Shown here piece after piece: positions 55,448 to 64,000 of a DNA stretch of 64,000 bases. The position numbers and the translations under genes were made by a program. The stretch's first letter is position 1; every line of letters starts with the position of its first letter. The notes beneath the pieces are model-generated. The model ran no database searches. It was not told the DNA's origin and was given only the letters and a program-made list of their open reading frames with translations. This stretch comes from Sarcophilus harrisii (lineage: Eukaryota; Chordata; Mammalia; Dasyuromorphia; Dasyuridae): positions 134,784,804 through 134,848,803 of the forward strand of contig NC_045429.1 of assembly GCF_902635505.1 (NCBI RefSeq). Direction: 5' to 3'.

Positions 55448-55622
55448 TAGATTTGGGGGCAGCTAGGTGGCACAGTGGATAAAACATCAGCCTGAATTCA
55501 GGAGGACTTGAATTCAAATCTGCTCTCAGACACTTAACACTTCCTAGCTGTGTGATCCTGGGCAAGTCACTTAACCCCAATTGCCTCAGTTAAAAAAAAA
55601 AAAAAAAAAAAGATAGATTTGG
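55448..55622 (+). repeat. WSINE1-like tRNA SINE with target duplication
   Basis: The body begins 'gggcagctaggtggcacagt' and ends 'aaccccaattgcctcagtt' plus A19. It is flanked by 'tagatttgg' at 55,448-55,456 and 55,614-55,622, a clean 9-bp target duplication. It is one of the youngest insertions in the window. Confidence 0.96.
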
Positions 55623-55644
55623 AAATCACAATAATCCCAAACCA

Positions 55645-56045
55645 AGAAAATGCAATGAACATTTATTAAGCCCTTCATGTATACCTAGACTTTGGTAGGT
55701 AATAAGGTGGAGGTGAGAAATGATGACATTTAGATAAGATATATAGTGCTCTAGAGGTTACTGGCTGGGAGGGGTAAAACTACATATACAATTAAATAAG
55801 ATACAGAATATTATATGACCAGTGCATAGGACATACATAAAACAAAGTGAGGAAGTGACATGTGACTTGGACTTCAAAAGATAGGTGAAATTTCAATGGA
55901 GAGGGCATTCTAGGAATCGGATCAATATCAGCCAAGGCAGAGTCTGGACTGATTGAGCTTGGGGGACAGAAAGTAGTCTAGTTTAGTTCAAGCACAGAGC
56001 AACTGGGAGTATATAATTGGGAAAGAAGGTGTTACCTTCATTGAG
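55645..56045 (+). repeat. A-type interspersed repeat
   Basis: 'gaacatttattaagcccttc', 'gtgacttggacttcaaaaga' and 'gagagggcattctaggaatc' follow the A-type family. Confidence 0.65.
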
Positions 56046-56254
56046 GAAGCATACGGAAGCTTTGATTAAGGCAGGAGTGTCAGCAAGATTCCAATTCTTA
56101 TAAAGCCATATTTAAGGTAAAGATTATACAATATTCTTGCATTCTTCATTTTAGGTAATTTATGCATAATTTAAGGGAAACAGAGAGTGACTTGATTTTC
56201 TAATGAACTGGGATCCTCCAGAAAATAAACTGTAAATAGGGTCTGATAATGAAC

Positions 56255-56345
56255 CTGTAATTTTACTAGTAGGAGAAATTCCCTGATGAGGAAATTCTCT
56301 CTACCAGTACAGGTTGGCTCCTTCTTTGTAATTTATAGTCTTAGA
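56255..56345 (-). repeat. Marsupial tRNA-type SINE 3' body, minus strand
   Basis: 'aggaaattctctctaccagt' and 'acaggttggctccttctttg' are the reverse complement of the body at 1,755-1,836. Confidence 0.55.
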
Positions 56346-56357
56346 GATTTGTTCAGA

Positions 56358-56525
56358 GCAGTCGTTGGCAAACTATTGAGAGCTTACTGCTTATTTTTTT
56401 TGCAAAGGATGGTTTTTAAATTTTTTAAAGTAAGTATTTAAAAATGTAAAAACCATTCTTAGTTCCCTGGCCATACCAAAATAGGTGACAGATGACAATT
56501 TGGCCTGCAGAACTACATAGCTGAG
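56358..56525. mobile_element. hAT-like non-autonomous element, second copy
   Basis: 'gcagtcgttggcaaactatt', 'aaaaaccattcttagttccc' and 'caatttggcctgcagaacta' relate it to 54,533-54,734. Confidence 0.55.
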
Positions 56526-56736
56526 AAGTTATGTGAGTTGCTCAAGGTTAGTATCTCCAACATGTATCAGAGATGGGACTTCCTGGCTTTGAGACTAACT
56601 TCCTCAAATGACTGTACTCAAAAAGCAAACAAAAAAACAAAAAAAGAAAAAATATTCCTGTCTTAAGGAGATTACATCTTACCAAGGGGAAATAGCTATA
56701 CAGAGAAGTAGAGGAACAATGTATGCAAAGCAAAAA

Positions 56737-56945
56737 CAAAGTGATTTGGAGGATGAGGGGAAGTAACCATGTGGGGGAAGGTCAAGAAAGGCTTCAGTGT
56801 CATGATAGCTCTTGAATTGTGCCTTAAATGGAGTTAAGAGAGGGGGAATTAACTAGACCTGCTATAAACTTATTGGATAACTGGACCTTTATTTTAGATT
56901 GTCCAGTTAGAACTGGTTGTCATTTGTGTGTTGTAGCATGATTTG
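56737..56945. repeat. Second copy of the 99-bp segment plus array unit
   Basis: 56,737-56,835 matches 54,815-54,913 with about ten differences and one gap in 99 bp. It is again followed by an array-type unit ('aaacttattggataactgga', 'attgtccagttagaactggt'). Spacing between copies is 1,922 bp. Confidence 0.75.
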
Positions 56946-58165
56946 AAAGATTTCTTTGTTGTGGGAACTCCTACCTTATCACTAAATAGTTATGTCTTGG
57001 AACATGACCATGGCTCAGAATTTAATTGTCTTCCCTATGGTAGCACAGCTAATGTCAGGGGCCAGATTTGCATGCAGGTTTTCCTGATTCTAAGTCTACA
57101 ACTTTATGCATTAGACCAAGTTGCCTTTTTATGGAGGTTAAAATAGCTTTAAAAAAAAGCTCCAATATGCTCAGTGTAACTGTGTGACCCAGTATTATAA
57201 TTATTCCACTGGGATGGAACAATTCCAAATGCTACTCTCATCACTGGAATAGAGCCACTGTAATATGAGCATCCTTAGCCTTTCATCAGGCAGGGATCTC
57301 AGAAACATCCAAAGACCCAAGTGTTCATCATACCTGATGTATACTTGACCTTTGTCAGTGATCAGGAAAAAAAAAGGGCTTAAGGCCTTTGTTGGGCCCA
57401 ATCTTGTTAAAGAATTAATTTACATTGACAAGTTCTATAAATCTATATTGCATTAACTAACTTTCACCAATTTAATTTTAGAATCATTAAGAAACTTCTT
57501 TCATATAGAAAAACATGGGCAGCCCACATCCTACCCATGAAAATGAGCTTGCTCTTTTGTTCCTTCAAGACTTTACTCACAGATGCATCTTTGAAACCCA
57601 GATATTTTTGGTTAATAGTGTTTTGGTAGATCATTGTTATGTTCAGAGACAGATGTACTGACTGCGGGGGACAATGGTTGGGTTCGTGAAGGGTTAAGCA
57701 CTACTGTTGTTGGGGAGGTTGGGCTGGTTTCTGAGAGGCTACAGGAGTAGAGAACAGAGACTGAACACCTATGGTTTAGAACCGAGAAATCTATTAACTA
57801 GCTCTGAGGTCAAAGATAAACAGGAATAACGTTGCTACAGTCCCTGGAGACTTGAATTATACCAGTTGTCAGAAAGAAGTCCAGAGCAGTCTTTTATCCA
57901 CTGAAGGGCTGGGACTTCTGCTGGCTTTACAGCTGGGCAAGCTCAGGACTAGAATAAGTTCAATTCACCCAGTTTGGCTACCCCAATGATATTTAAAGAG
58001 TGCCCACTCACTCATTTCTGTCCAGATATATTTTCACTTGCTTGAAGGAGACAGGGGAATTAGAAGAAAACACCAATGTTCCTGGGGCTCAGGGTCTGAT
58101 CCTTCCCAGTCTTCTCCCCTCCCCTTTGCGGTTAGTATTCTTCATAAAAGATGATTCTGATTACA
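56946..58165. other. Unassigned sequence
   Basis: 57,640-58,130 is richer in G+C ('tgactgcgggggacaatggt', 'ccagttgtcagaaagaagtc') and could be an unrecognised retroelement. No domain in any frame. Confidence 0.4.
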
Positions 58166-58169
58166 GGAA

Positions 58170-58255
58170 ATCTTACAATTTCCAATATTCTCTTTATATT
58201 ATTCTCAATGCTTAGCAAACAGTAGGTACTTAAGAATGCTTATTCTATTGAATTT
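58170..58255 (+). repeat. L2 LINE 3' end
   Basis: 'attctcaatgcttagcaaac agtaggtacttaagaatgct' is an L2 terminus. Confidence 0.65.
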
Positions 58256-58649
58256 CTTTGTCAGTAAGATAAAGAAAAGTCAGCCCAGATTCTACAGTAG
58301 ATTTGTCAGAACATATTAATCACCTACTTGGCTTCTTTCCCTGTGAATGACTACTAATTCTTGCTGCTGGATTTTAGGATTTTAAAAACATAGGGAATAC
58401 TTTTACTTTAAATTTAAATTTGGTGTATTTTCCAGACAGGAAGCTTATATCCTTTAGGTTATACTTTCTCAGCACTGATTACTTGTCTTATAGGAATTCT
58501 GTTGATTATCTGCTATTTGAATCCCTGTTGATCTATTTCTTTTGGTCATTTCTTTGTCTGAGCATCCTAGTCTTTGTGACTGGTTTGTATCTTTTAATAT
58601 TGAAACTCTTATTTTATCATATATTTCCCTCCCATAATCTAATATTCTG

Positions 58650-58683
58650 GGGCAATTAGGTGGTATAGTAGATAGAGTGCTGG
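58650..58683 (+). repeat. tRNA SINE, left part, split by an LTR
   Basis: 'ggggcaattaggtggtatag' and 'agatagagtgctgg' are the SINE head; the SINE resumes at about 59,366. Confidence 0.7.
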
Positions 58684-59365
58684 TGAGGAGGTCCTGAATA
58701 GTATTTTGAACCAAGAGAAACTAAAGCATTGATCTTTGAGGTAAGCAGGCAGAAAGTACTGATAGAAGTCAATTTAGTACTATGGTTCCACCCTCTGGGG
58801 AGATCATCCAGTCTGAAATCCAGGTTATGTTAAACTTTTGAGACCCACCCTCTGTAGAAGCCTTGAACAGTCTCACCTTGCCATGCCCTGTCAGAAATCC
58901 TAGTCATGTTCCTGAGGTTAAATTTTCCCTATAAAATATACTTATAGGCCATCCCATGGCTGCTCCCTTCCTTTGGGTCAGCCCACCACAATGCTCTGCC
59001 TCTTGGTGTATTTCCCCTTCCTCCATGCCATGTGATCTCTCTCCTAATTCCACCATGCTTCCCAATCCCACTTTTCCTCCTTACAACTGACTAACTTTAT
59101 TTTTGGGGTGCTAAGTCTCTTTCAAGTTTTAGTTAGCTAAGTTAGCTGTGGGCATGCCCAACTTCATGGGATGTTCCCTTTCTATTGGGTTACTGTGAAT
59201 TCTACTAAAGAACTTGTCCTTCATGTGATCTCTCAACACTTATTTCATATTTACCATTCCTGGTATCTATTGTATCCTTTCATTTTGTCTTCCCTAAATA
59301 AATATGTCTTTTGCCAAAGAGAATGGCCTTGTAAATTCTTCACAATTTTGGTGCAAAACCCCATA
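58684..59365 (+). mobile_element. Solo LTR fossil, copy 1
   Basis: A block of about 680 bp beginning TG and ending CA that interrupts a SINE. It has a TATA-like 'ccctataaaatat' in the first half and a polyadenylation signal in 'cctaaataaatatgtctttt' near its end. It is homologous throughout to 63,195-63,741. No internal retroviral sequence is seen. It is an old endogenous retrovirus LTR; the exact family is not assigned. The ends are accurate to a few bases. Confidence 0.65.
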
Positions 59366-59577
59366 TCATGGATCTGGAGTTAGGAGGACCTGAGTTCAAA
59401 TATCACCTTAGGTACTAGCTGTGTGAGTCTGGGCAAGTCATTTAATTCTGCTTCAGTTCTACATCTGTAAAATGAGCTGCAGAAGGAAATGGGAAACCAT
59501 TTCAATATCTTTGCCAAGAAAGTCCCAAATGGGGTCATGGGGAGTTGGACCTGACTGAAATGACTCAACAATCTAAT
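59366..59577 (+). repeat. RTE-tailed tRNA SINE (Mar1-like), right part
   Basis: 'ggatctggagttaggaggac', 'ctgtgtgagtctgggcaagt', 'atctgtaaaatgagctgcag' and tail 'aatggggtcatggggagttg'. It completes the SINE started at 58,650. Confidence 0.9.
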
Positions 59578-60360
59578 ATTCTTTATAATGCAGGCAGTAC
59601 TTCTTCACCTGCAACCACATAGGTATGCTTTTGTGCCTACCCCTTATACTTTAGATCAGCCTTCAATTCTCCCTAATGTTCTCCCTATGTGCTTTCCCCT
59701 ATCCTTGCTTCTATATTTTAAAATCTGACCTTTGCTGAAGATCCTGATCTGCTCTGTGGGTCTGCCAACCCTTCTGAACATTATCTGGTCTCTATCTTTG
59801 GTGACTGAGCTCCAACATATCAATGGGGCTGATGTTCTTCAAGTATAGATGTTTGAATTAAGGAATCATCACCAGGACTTATTAATTCAAGTTATTCATT
59901 AGGTTAGAGGTTAGGTTGATTATAGCTGTTCACCAGGATAGAACACATAGAGCATTTCAGCCATGCCCCAATAATAGAATCCTGGACTTTGGGATATGTA
60001 ATGACAGTTATCATCACAGTATTCACCAACTGGGAACTTGCCAGGCACAGCTTGGGACTGAGTGTCTAGGCTGAGGTGACTCAATATTGGTGATAATAAG
60101 TGGATGCTTTTTATACAGTTTCCAACAATATTAGTCAGCGAAAAATCATAAATCTAGTTTCAATTACTTCATAGCATTGAGGAATGTCTCAATAGAGATG
60201 AAATATTGCATTATTTCTAATTGTACACAAACATTAGGGCTTGCCAATCCTAATGAAGATAATTGACACTATCTAATTAGAATTGAATGGGTTTGAACCA
60301 AAGTTATATTATGTGTTTATAAAGAAAACAAGAGTCATCTGCCTTGGGGTAGGGTTCTTA
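59578..60360. other. Unassigned sequence
   Basis: No family recognised. Confidence 0.4.
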
Positions 60361-60372
60361 CTGCAAGCTCAG

Positions 60373-60490
60373 TGTTCAAGCTCAAAAATAAACAATTTTA
60401 TGAATACTAGTAGGTTATAGCACCTGAAAACACAAATGAACAATTAGTCTAAAGTCTAAAGCTTCTTTACTTGGGATCAATGAATCTTCC
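60373..60490 (+). repeat. Local direct duplication, copy 1
   Basis: 'gttcaagctcaaaaataaac', 'tgaatactagtaggttatag', 'cacctgaaaacacaaatgaa' and 'ttacttgggatcaatgaatc' are repeated with minor changes at 61,180-61,294. Confidence 0.8.
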
Positions 60491-60659
60491 CCTTCCCCCT
60501 TTCTCCTTTCTCCAATTCCCAAAGTTTGCTAATTTACATTTGCTAATTTTATTCTGAAAAGGGAAGGATTCACTGCACTTTCAAAAGGCAATGACTTTGA
60601 AACACACAAAAAGGTTAAGACCCTTCTATCTAAAACTATGTCCCATAGTCCTCTTGTGC

Positions 60660-60870
60660 TAGCTAGCTTTAGACAAGAGGTGTCTTATATGTGGCCTATA
60701 ACACAACTGAATGAGTTGAACCCCATTAAAATGTATTTGAGAGATGTTTAACAAAATAAATAAAAGTACAATAAAACATAGGTAATACTAAACTAAATCA
60801 AATATGTGGCCCTTTGGCTTCTTTATGTTTGGCTTAGTGGCCCTTATATTTGAATTTGCCACTATTTCTC
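60660..60870. repeat. hAT-like non-autonomous element
   Basis: Shares its core with 11,370-11,640 ('ttaaaatgtatttgagagat', 'aaaataaataaaagtacaat'). Confidence 0.5.
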
Positions 60871-61179
60871 TCTCTATCTTGGTCTCTTGTCAGTCTCTCC
60901 CTCCATATTTTACATTCACTGTTTTGGTTATTTGAATATTGGTCTTTGTTAATTAAAAGGGAATTTTTTAATATTTGTAGTGTGTTATAGAAAATCATGA
61001 ATGATACACATATGTAAAGAAAACTAAAAAAAATTTAGTAAGTCATAAATGCATAAATATGATATTATTCTATTTTATTATTGACTGCCATAAATATGCA
61101 TATAAAAATTTATTATAAGTAATTTAATTTTGTTAAAAGTTTCAATGCTCTTAAGAACTATGGACTATGGATTCTCTTG

Positions 61180-61294
61180 GTGTTCAAGCTCAAAAATGAA
61201 TAACTGTGAATACTAGGTGGGGTGTGGTACCTGAAAGCACAAATGAACAGTCTGTCTAAAATAGGACTTCTTACCTTGGGATCAGTGAACCTTC
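61180..61294 (+). repeat. Local direct duplication, copy 2
   Basis: Counterpart of 60,373-60,490 at an offset of about 807 bp ('gttcaagctcaaaaatgaat', 'tgaatactaggtggggtgtg', 'ctgaaagcacaaatgaacag'). Confidence 0.8.
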
Positions 61295-61569
61295 GAACTT
61301 TTCTTAGGGGAAAGAAATCTTTGAAGCAATTGCTGCAACTACACTTGTGGTTGTAAAGACTCTTCAGAATTTGTGATACTAATCTCTCGTGTAGAAATAG
61401 AAACTTTTTAATGTTGTTTTTTTTGTTTTGTGTGTTAAAATACATATTATCAGAATGACTGAAAATAAAGGTTTGGGATAGGGCCTAGATTCATGTTTTT
61501 CACATTGGGAGGGGGTCCTGTAAGCTAATCCCCTTGAATGTCAAGGGATAAATCTCTATATCTATATAC

Positions 61570-61630
61570 ATTCATACACACACACACACATATACACATT
61601 CATACATATGTATACAAACACACATATATG
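61570..61630. repeat. Imperfect (CA)n microsatellite
   Basis: CA-rich run interrupted by CATA units. Confidence 0.85.
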
Positions 61631-61984
61631 ATGAAGACTTAAAAAAAAATACAAATCTCTCTTTCCTTTTAAGCTTCTTAATCATTTGGTTGAAGTATTT
61701 CTTACTATGTTCCAAAATCCTTGAGTGATTGATTGTGAGCACCATTACTATAATTATCAACAATAAATAGTTGAATATCCATTGTTGAATGTCCCTAGGG
61801 GCATTGTGCTTCTGACATAATTCTTGAAGAGATAAAGCTTTGTCAGATAAGTTGGTTTTTTTTTTTTTTTTTGGTTTGCTAATTTTTACTAAAATGATTT
61901 AAAATAGTATGATTACTATTTTGTCAGTGGGACCTCATGAGTATAACTTAGAGAAAGTACTTTTATTCTCATTATAGATGTGAA

Positions 61985-62150
61985 GGAAAGTCAAATCAAA
62001 ACAAGCCAACAAGCATTTATTAAACACCTATGATGTGTCAGGGACTGTGCTAAGTGCAAAAAAAGATGAAGCATGCCCTCACTAGTATACAGTCTAAAGG
62101 GGGGAAATTATATACCAACAATTTTTATACAAACAAGATAAATGTTTTAT
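61985..62150 (+). repeat. A-type interspersed repeat
   Basis: 'caagcatttattaaacacct atgatgtgtcagggactgtg' is one of the best-preserved A-type starts in the window. Confidence 0.8.
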
Positions 62151-62584
62151 AGTACTCTTTAGAAACCTCTATTCATGTTAGTCTACATAAATGGAGATAA
62201 AGAGCTTACCCCTAGATTCCTATTAAAATATTTTGGCTTTATGTAGTGGGAAAAGCATTGAATCAGATTTCCATCATTGTTTATACTTTTGCAGAATTTA
62301 TCCTGGATCTCAAGGAGAAACTTCAGTGCTTGAAGAAAATGATCTGTGTGCTAACATTTAGTAATTTTGTCCCTGTCATTCCCTCATGTTGCTCTAGTAT
62401 AGTGTGGTAGTATATCAAAAAAGATGGCTTTACAAGAGAAGAGTAATTTAAAATTCTATTTAATATATCATTCAAGTATTTTAATATAAGTAAGAACTTT
62501 CTTTAGATTATAGTAGGTGTTTAATTAATACTTTTTTCAGATTGATTTAAATTTGACAGGCATGGATTATAATCCATTATAATC

Positions 62585-63116
62585 CAGTGGTATACCACTG
62601 AGTTCTCTACACTCTTGCAATAGTCACCTAATTGGTTTCCCTCTTTCAAATCTCTTTCCTCTCCAATTCATCCTCCAACCAGCCATCAAAATGGATTTCC
62701 TAAAGTACAATGCTGAGCAGTCCTACCTCACCTTCAAGTCAATAAAGTCCAGAGGCTCCCTATTATCTCTAGGATCCAGTACAAATACCTCTATTTGACG
62801 TGTAAAACATTATACCTCCCTTCCTGTATTAAACAGCCATGAACTGTATAATCTAGCCAAATTGGTTTTGTACGGTCTCATCAGTGAAAGATAGATTATC
62901 CACTGATGTTTCTTTGCAGACAGTTTACCTCCTGTAACATGATCCCTCCTTATTTTCTCCACCTAAGATCCCTAGTTTCATTCAAAGGTCAGCTTAAGTA
63001 CCACATTTCACATGAAGCCTTTTCTGATACCTCCACTACTGGTACCCCATCTCTCAACCCCTATTACCTTGTGTTTATATTGTTTACATTATCATATACT
63101 AGTTGTTTTCCTCCAT
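62585..63116 (+). repeat. L2 LINE 3' region
   Basis: 'ctcttgcaatagtcacctaa', 'ttcatcctccaaccagccat', 'ggatttcctaaagtacaatg', 'cagaggctccctattatctc' and 'agcttaagtaccacatttca catgaagccttttctgatac' are a long colinear L2 stretch. The open frames at 62,906-63,197 arise within it. Confidence 0.9.
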
Positions 63117-63194
63117 ATATGCAAGTTGGATGGCTCAGTAGATAGAATTCTGGGCCAGGAAGATCTGAGTTCAAATCTAACCTCAGATACTTAC
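63117..63194 (+). repeat. MIR-type SINE, left part, split by an LTR
   Basis: 'ttggatggctcagtagatag', 'gatctgagttcaaatctaac' and 'ctcagatacttac' are the 5' half. It resumes at 63,742 with 'tttattggctgtctgagcct'. Confidence 0.8.
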
Positions 63195-63741
63195 TGATGA
63201 GGTCCTGGGTCACTAGATTGGCATAGAAAATTTGAAGTAGTGATAAGATTATTTCCTGAGGCAATCAGGGAAGAATACTTCCCTGATAGGATGATCCCCT
63301 GATGGGGATCAGCTCAACCTTATAGTCCCACCCCTATGGGAGGTCTTGGGTGACCTACCTTGCTGTATCCAATCAGAAAGTCAAAGCCCTGAGGTTAAAT
63401 TTCCTCTATAAATCGTTCCATGACTCTCACTATCTTTGCCGAATCCCTTTTGGATTAGTTTGCCACAATGTTCTGCCTTGAGGTATCTTTCCCTCCATCC
63501 CCACCCCCAAGCCTCATGGTGTCTAATCATTACGTTCTCCCAAATCTATTTCATATTTACCACTCCTGTTGTCTATTGTATCTCTTCATTTTATCTGTAA
63601 CCTTTTCCTCATAAATCTACCTTTTGCTAAAGAGAATGTCCATTGTGAATTTGTCATATGACCGAATCTCAACATTTGATGCCAATTGCTCTTCAAAAAA
63701 ATCTCATCATTTAGTGCCCCACCATCAATCTCATCGCATCA
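63195..63741 (+). mobile_element. Solo LTR fossil, copy 2
   Basis: A block of about 550 bp starting TGATGAGGTCCTG and ending CA. Shared stretches with copy 1 include 'gaggttaaatt', 'ccacaatg' with 'ctctgcct/ttctgcct', and 'atttcatatttaccactcct'. No internal retroviral sequence adjoins it. Divergence from copy 1 is considerable, so the two are not taken as one recent provirus. Confidence 0.65.
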
Positions 63742-63915
63742 TTTATTGGCTGTCTGAGCCTGGGCAAGTCACTTAAGCCCTGCCTACATCAGTTCCTTCA
63801 GTTGTAAAATGGGGACATAATAGCATCTACGGTTATGGCTAGGATCATATCTTGCAAAAGCACTTCACACAGTACCCAGCACATAGTAGGAGCGTAATAA
63901 ATTCCTGTTTCCTTA
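63742..63915 (+). repeat. MIR-type SINE, right part
   Basis: 'ctgagcctgggcaagtcact', 'tcagttgtaaaatggggaca' and 'agcacatagtaggagcgtaa' complete the SINE begun at 63,117. Confidence 0.85.
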
Positions 63916-64000
63916 CTAGGGGTGTCTTGTTCTGGGCTCAGAGAGTGACTGACACCAGTGGGATGATGAGAAAAAATGATGAGTAACATTGTAGACATCT

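Noticed and set aside
62906-63197. 79- and 61-codon frames as conserved small proteins
   Set aside because: They lie in the untranslated 3' region of an L2 copy.
58684-63741. The two related LTRs as the ends of one provirus
   Set aside because: Each interrupts a different SINE that resumes on its far side, the sequence between is SINE, hAT and L2 material, and the copies are too diverged from each other.

Overview
The window looks like marsupial nuclear DNA, a gene desert or the inside of a very large intron. It is AT-rich, and I find no open reading frame that I would call a host protein-coding gene. The diagnosis rests on its interspersed repeats: (i) tRNA-headed SINEs starting GGGGCAGCTAGGTGGC (WSINE1/WALLSI-like), (ii) longer tRNA SINEs ending in an RTE/BovB-like tail (Mar1-like), (iii) the marsupial L1 3' end read on either strand, (iv) HAL1-like half-L1 copies, and (v) old L2, L3/CR1, MIR and hAT relics. 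The mix fits an Australian marsupial, perhaps a dasyurid, better than an opossum. That is an inference from remembered repeat families; no database was searched.

Layout. 1-8 kb: MIR, an old A-type repeat, a small hAT element, an RTE-tailed SINE, HAL1 debris and a rearranged L1. 8-13 kb: L3, an RTE LINE relic, MIR, L2 ends and a three-level nest of elements (11.8-12.6 kb). 13-15.6 kb: mostly unassigned, with one WSINE1 and two L1 3' ends. 15.7-18.4 kb: the only promoter-like region, a CpG island at about 15,985-16,610 with GC boxes, a CRE, an AP-1 site, a polypurine/G-quadruplex stretch and a long repeat-poor flank. 18-23 kb: mostly unique, with SINEs. 23.3-24.4 kb: a solo LTR fossil, then a MIR split by a WSINE1 and a HAL1 end. 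25-28 kb: duplicated flanks around a SINE, and hAT elements. 28.8-38.3 kb: largely unassigned, with microsatellites and LINE pieces. 38.5-42.2 kb: a miRNA-precursor-like hairpin and an almost full-length HAL1-like element sitting inside a MIR. 42.8-51.6 kb: dense L1, L2, A-type and SINE insertions, including two similarly truncated L1s in opposite orientations. 51.9-52.7 kb: repeat-poor. 53.6-57 kb: L3/CR1 and a degenerate locally duplicated array. 57-64 kb: two related LTR fossils each lodged in a SINE, hAT relics, a local duplication and an L2.

There is no operon-like cooperation between genes here. What can be read is a layered insertion history: MIR, L2, L3, A-type and hAT elements are oldest; HAL1, RTE SINEs and LTRs came later; WSINE1 and L1 copies with recognisable target-site duplications are youngest. 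I found no convincing new defence, mobile or enzymatic system. The best candidates for follow-up are the hairpin at 38,602-38,681, the orphan CpG-island promoter, the HAL1-like element and the 54.5-57 kb duplicated array. Family names come from memory of consensus sequences and should be read with the stated confidences.
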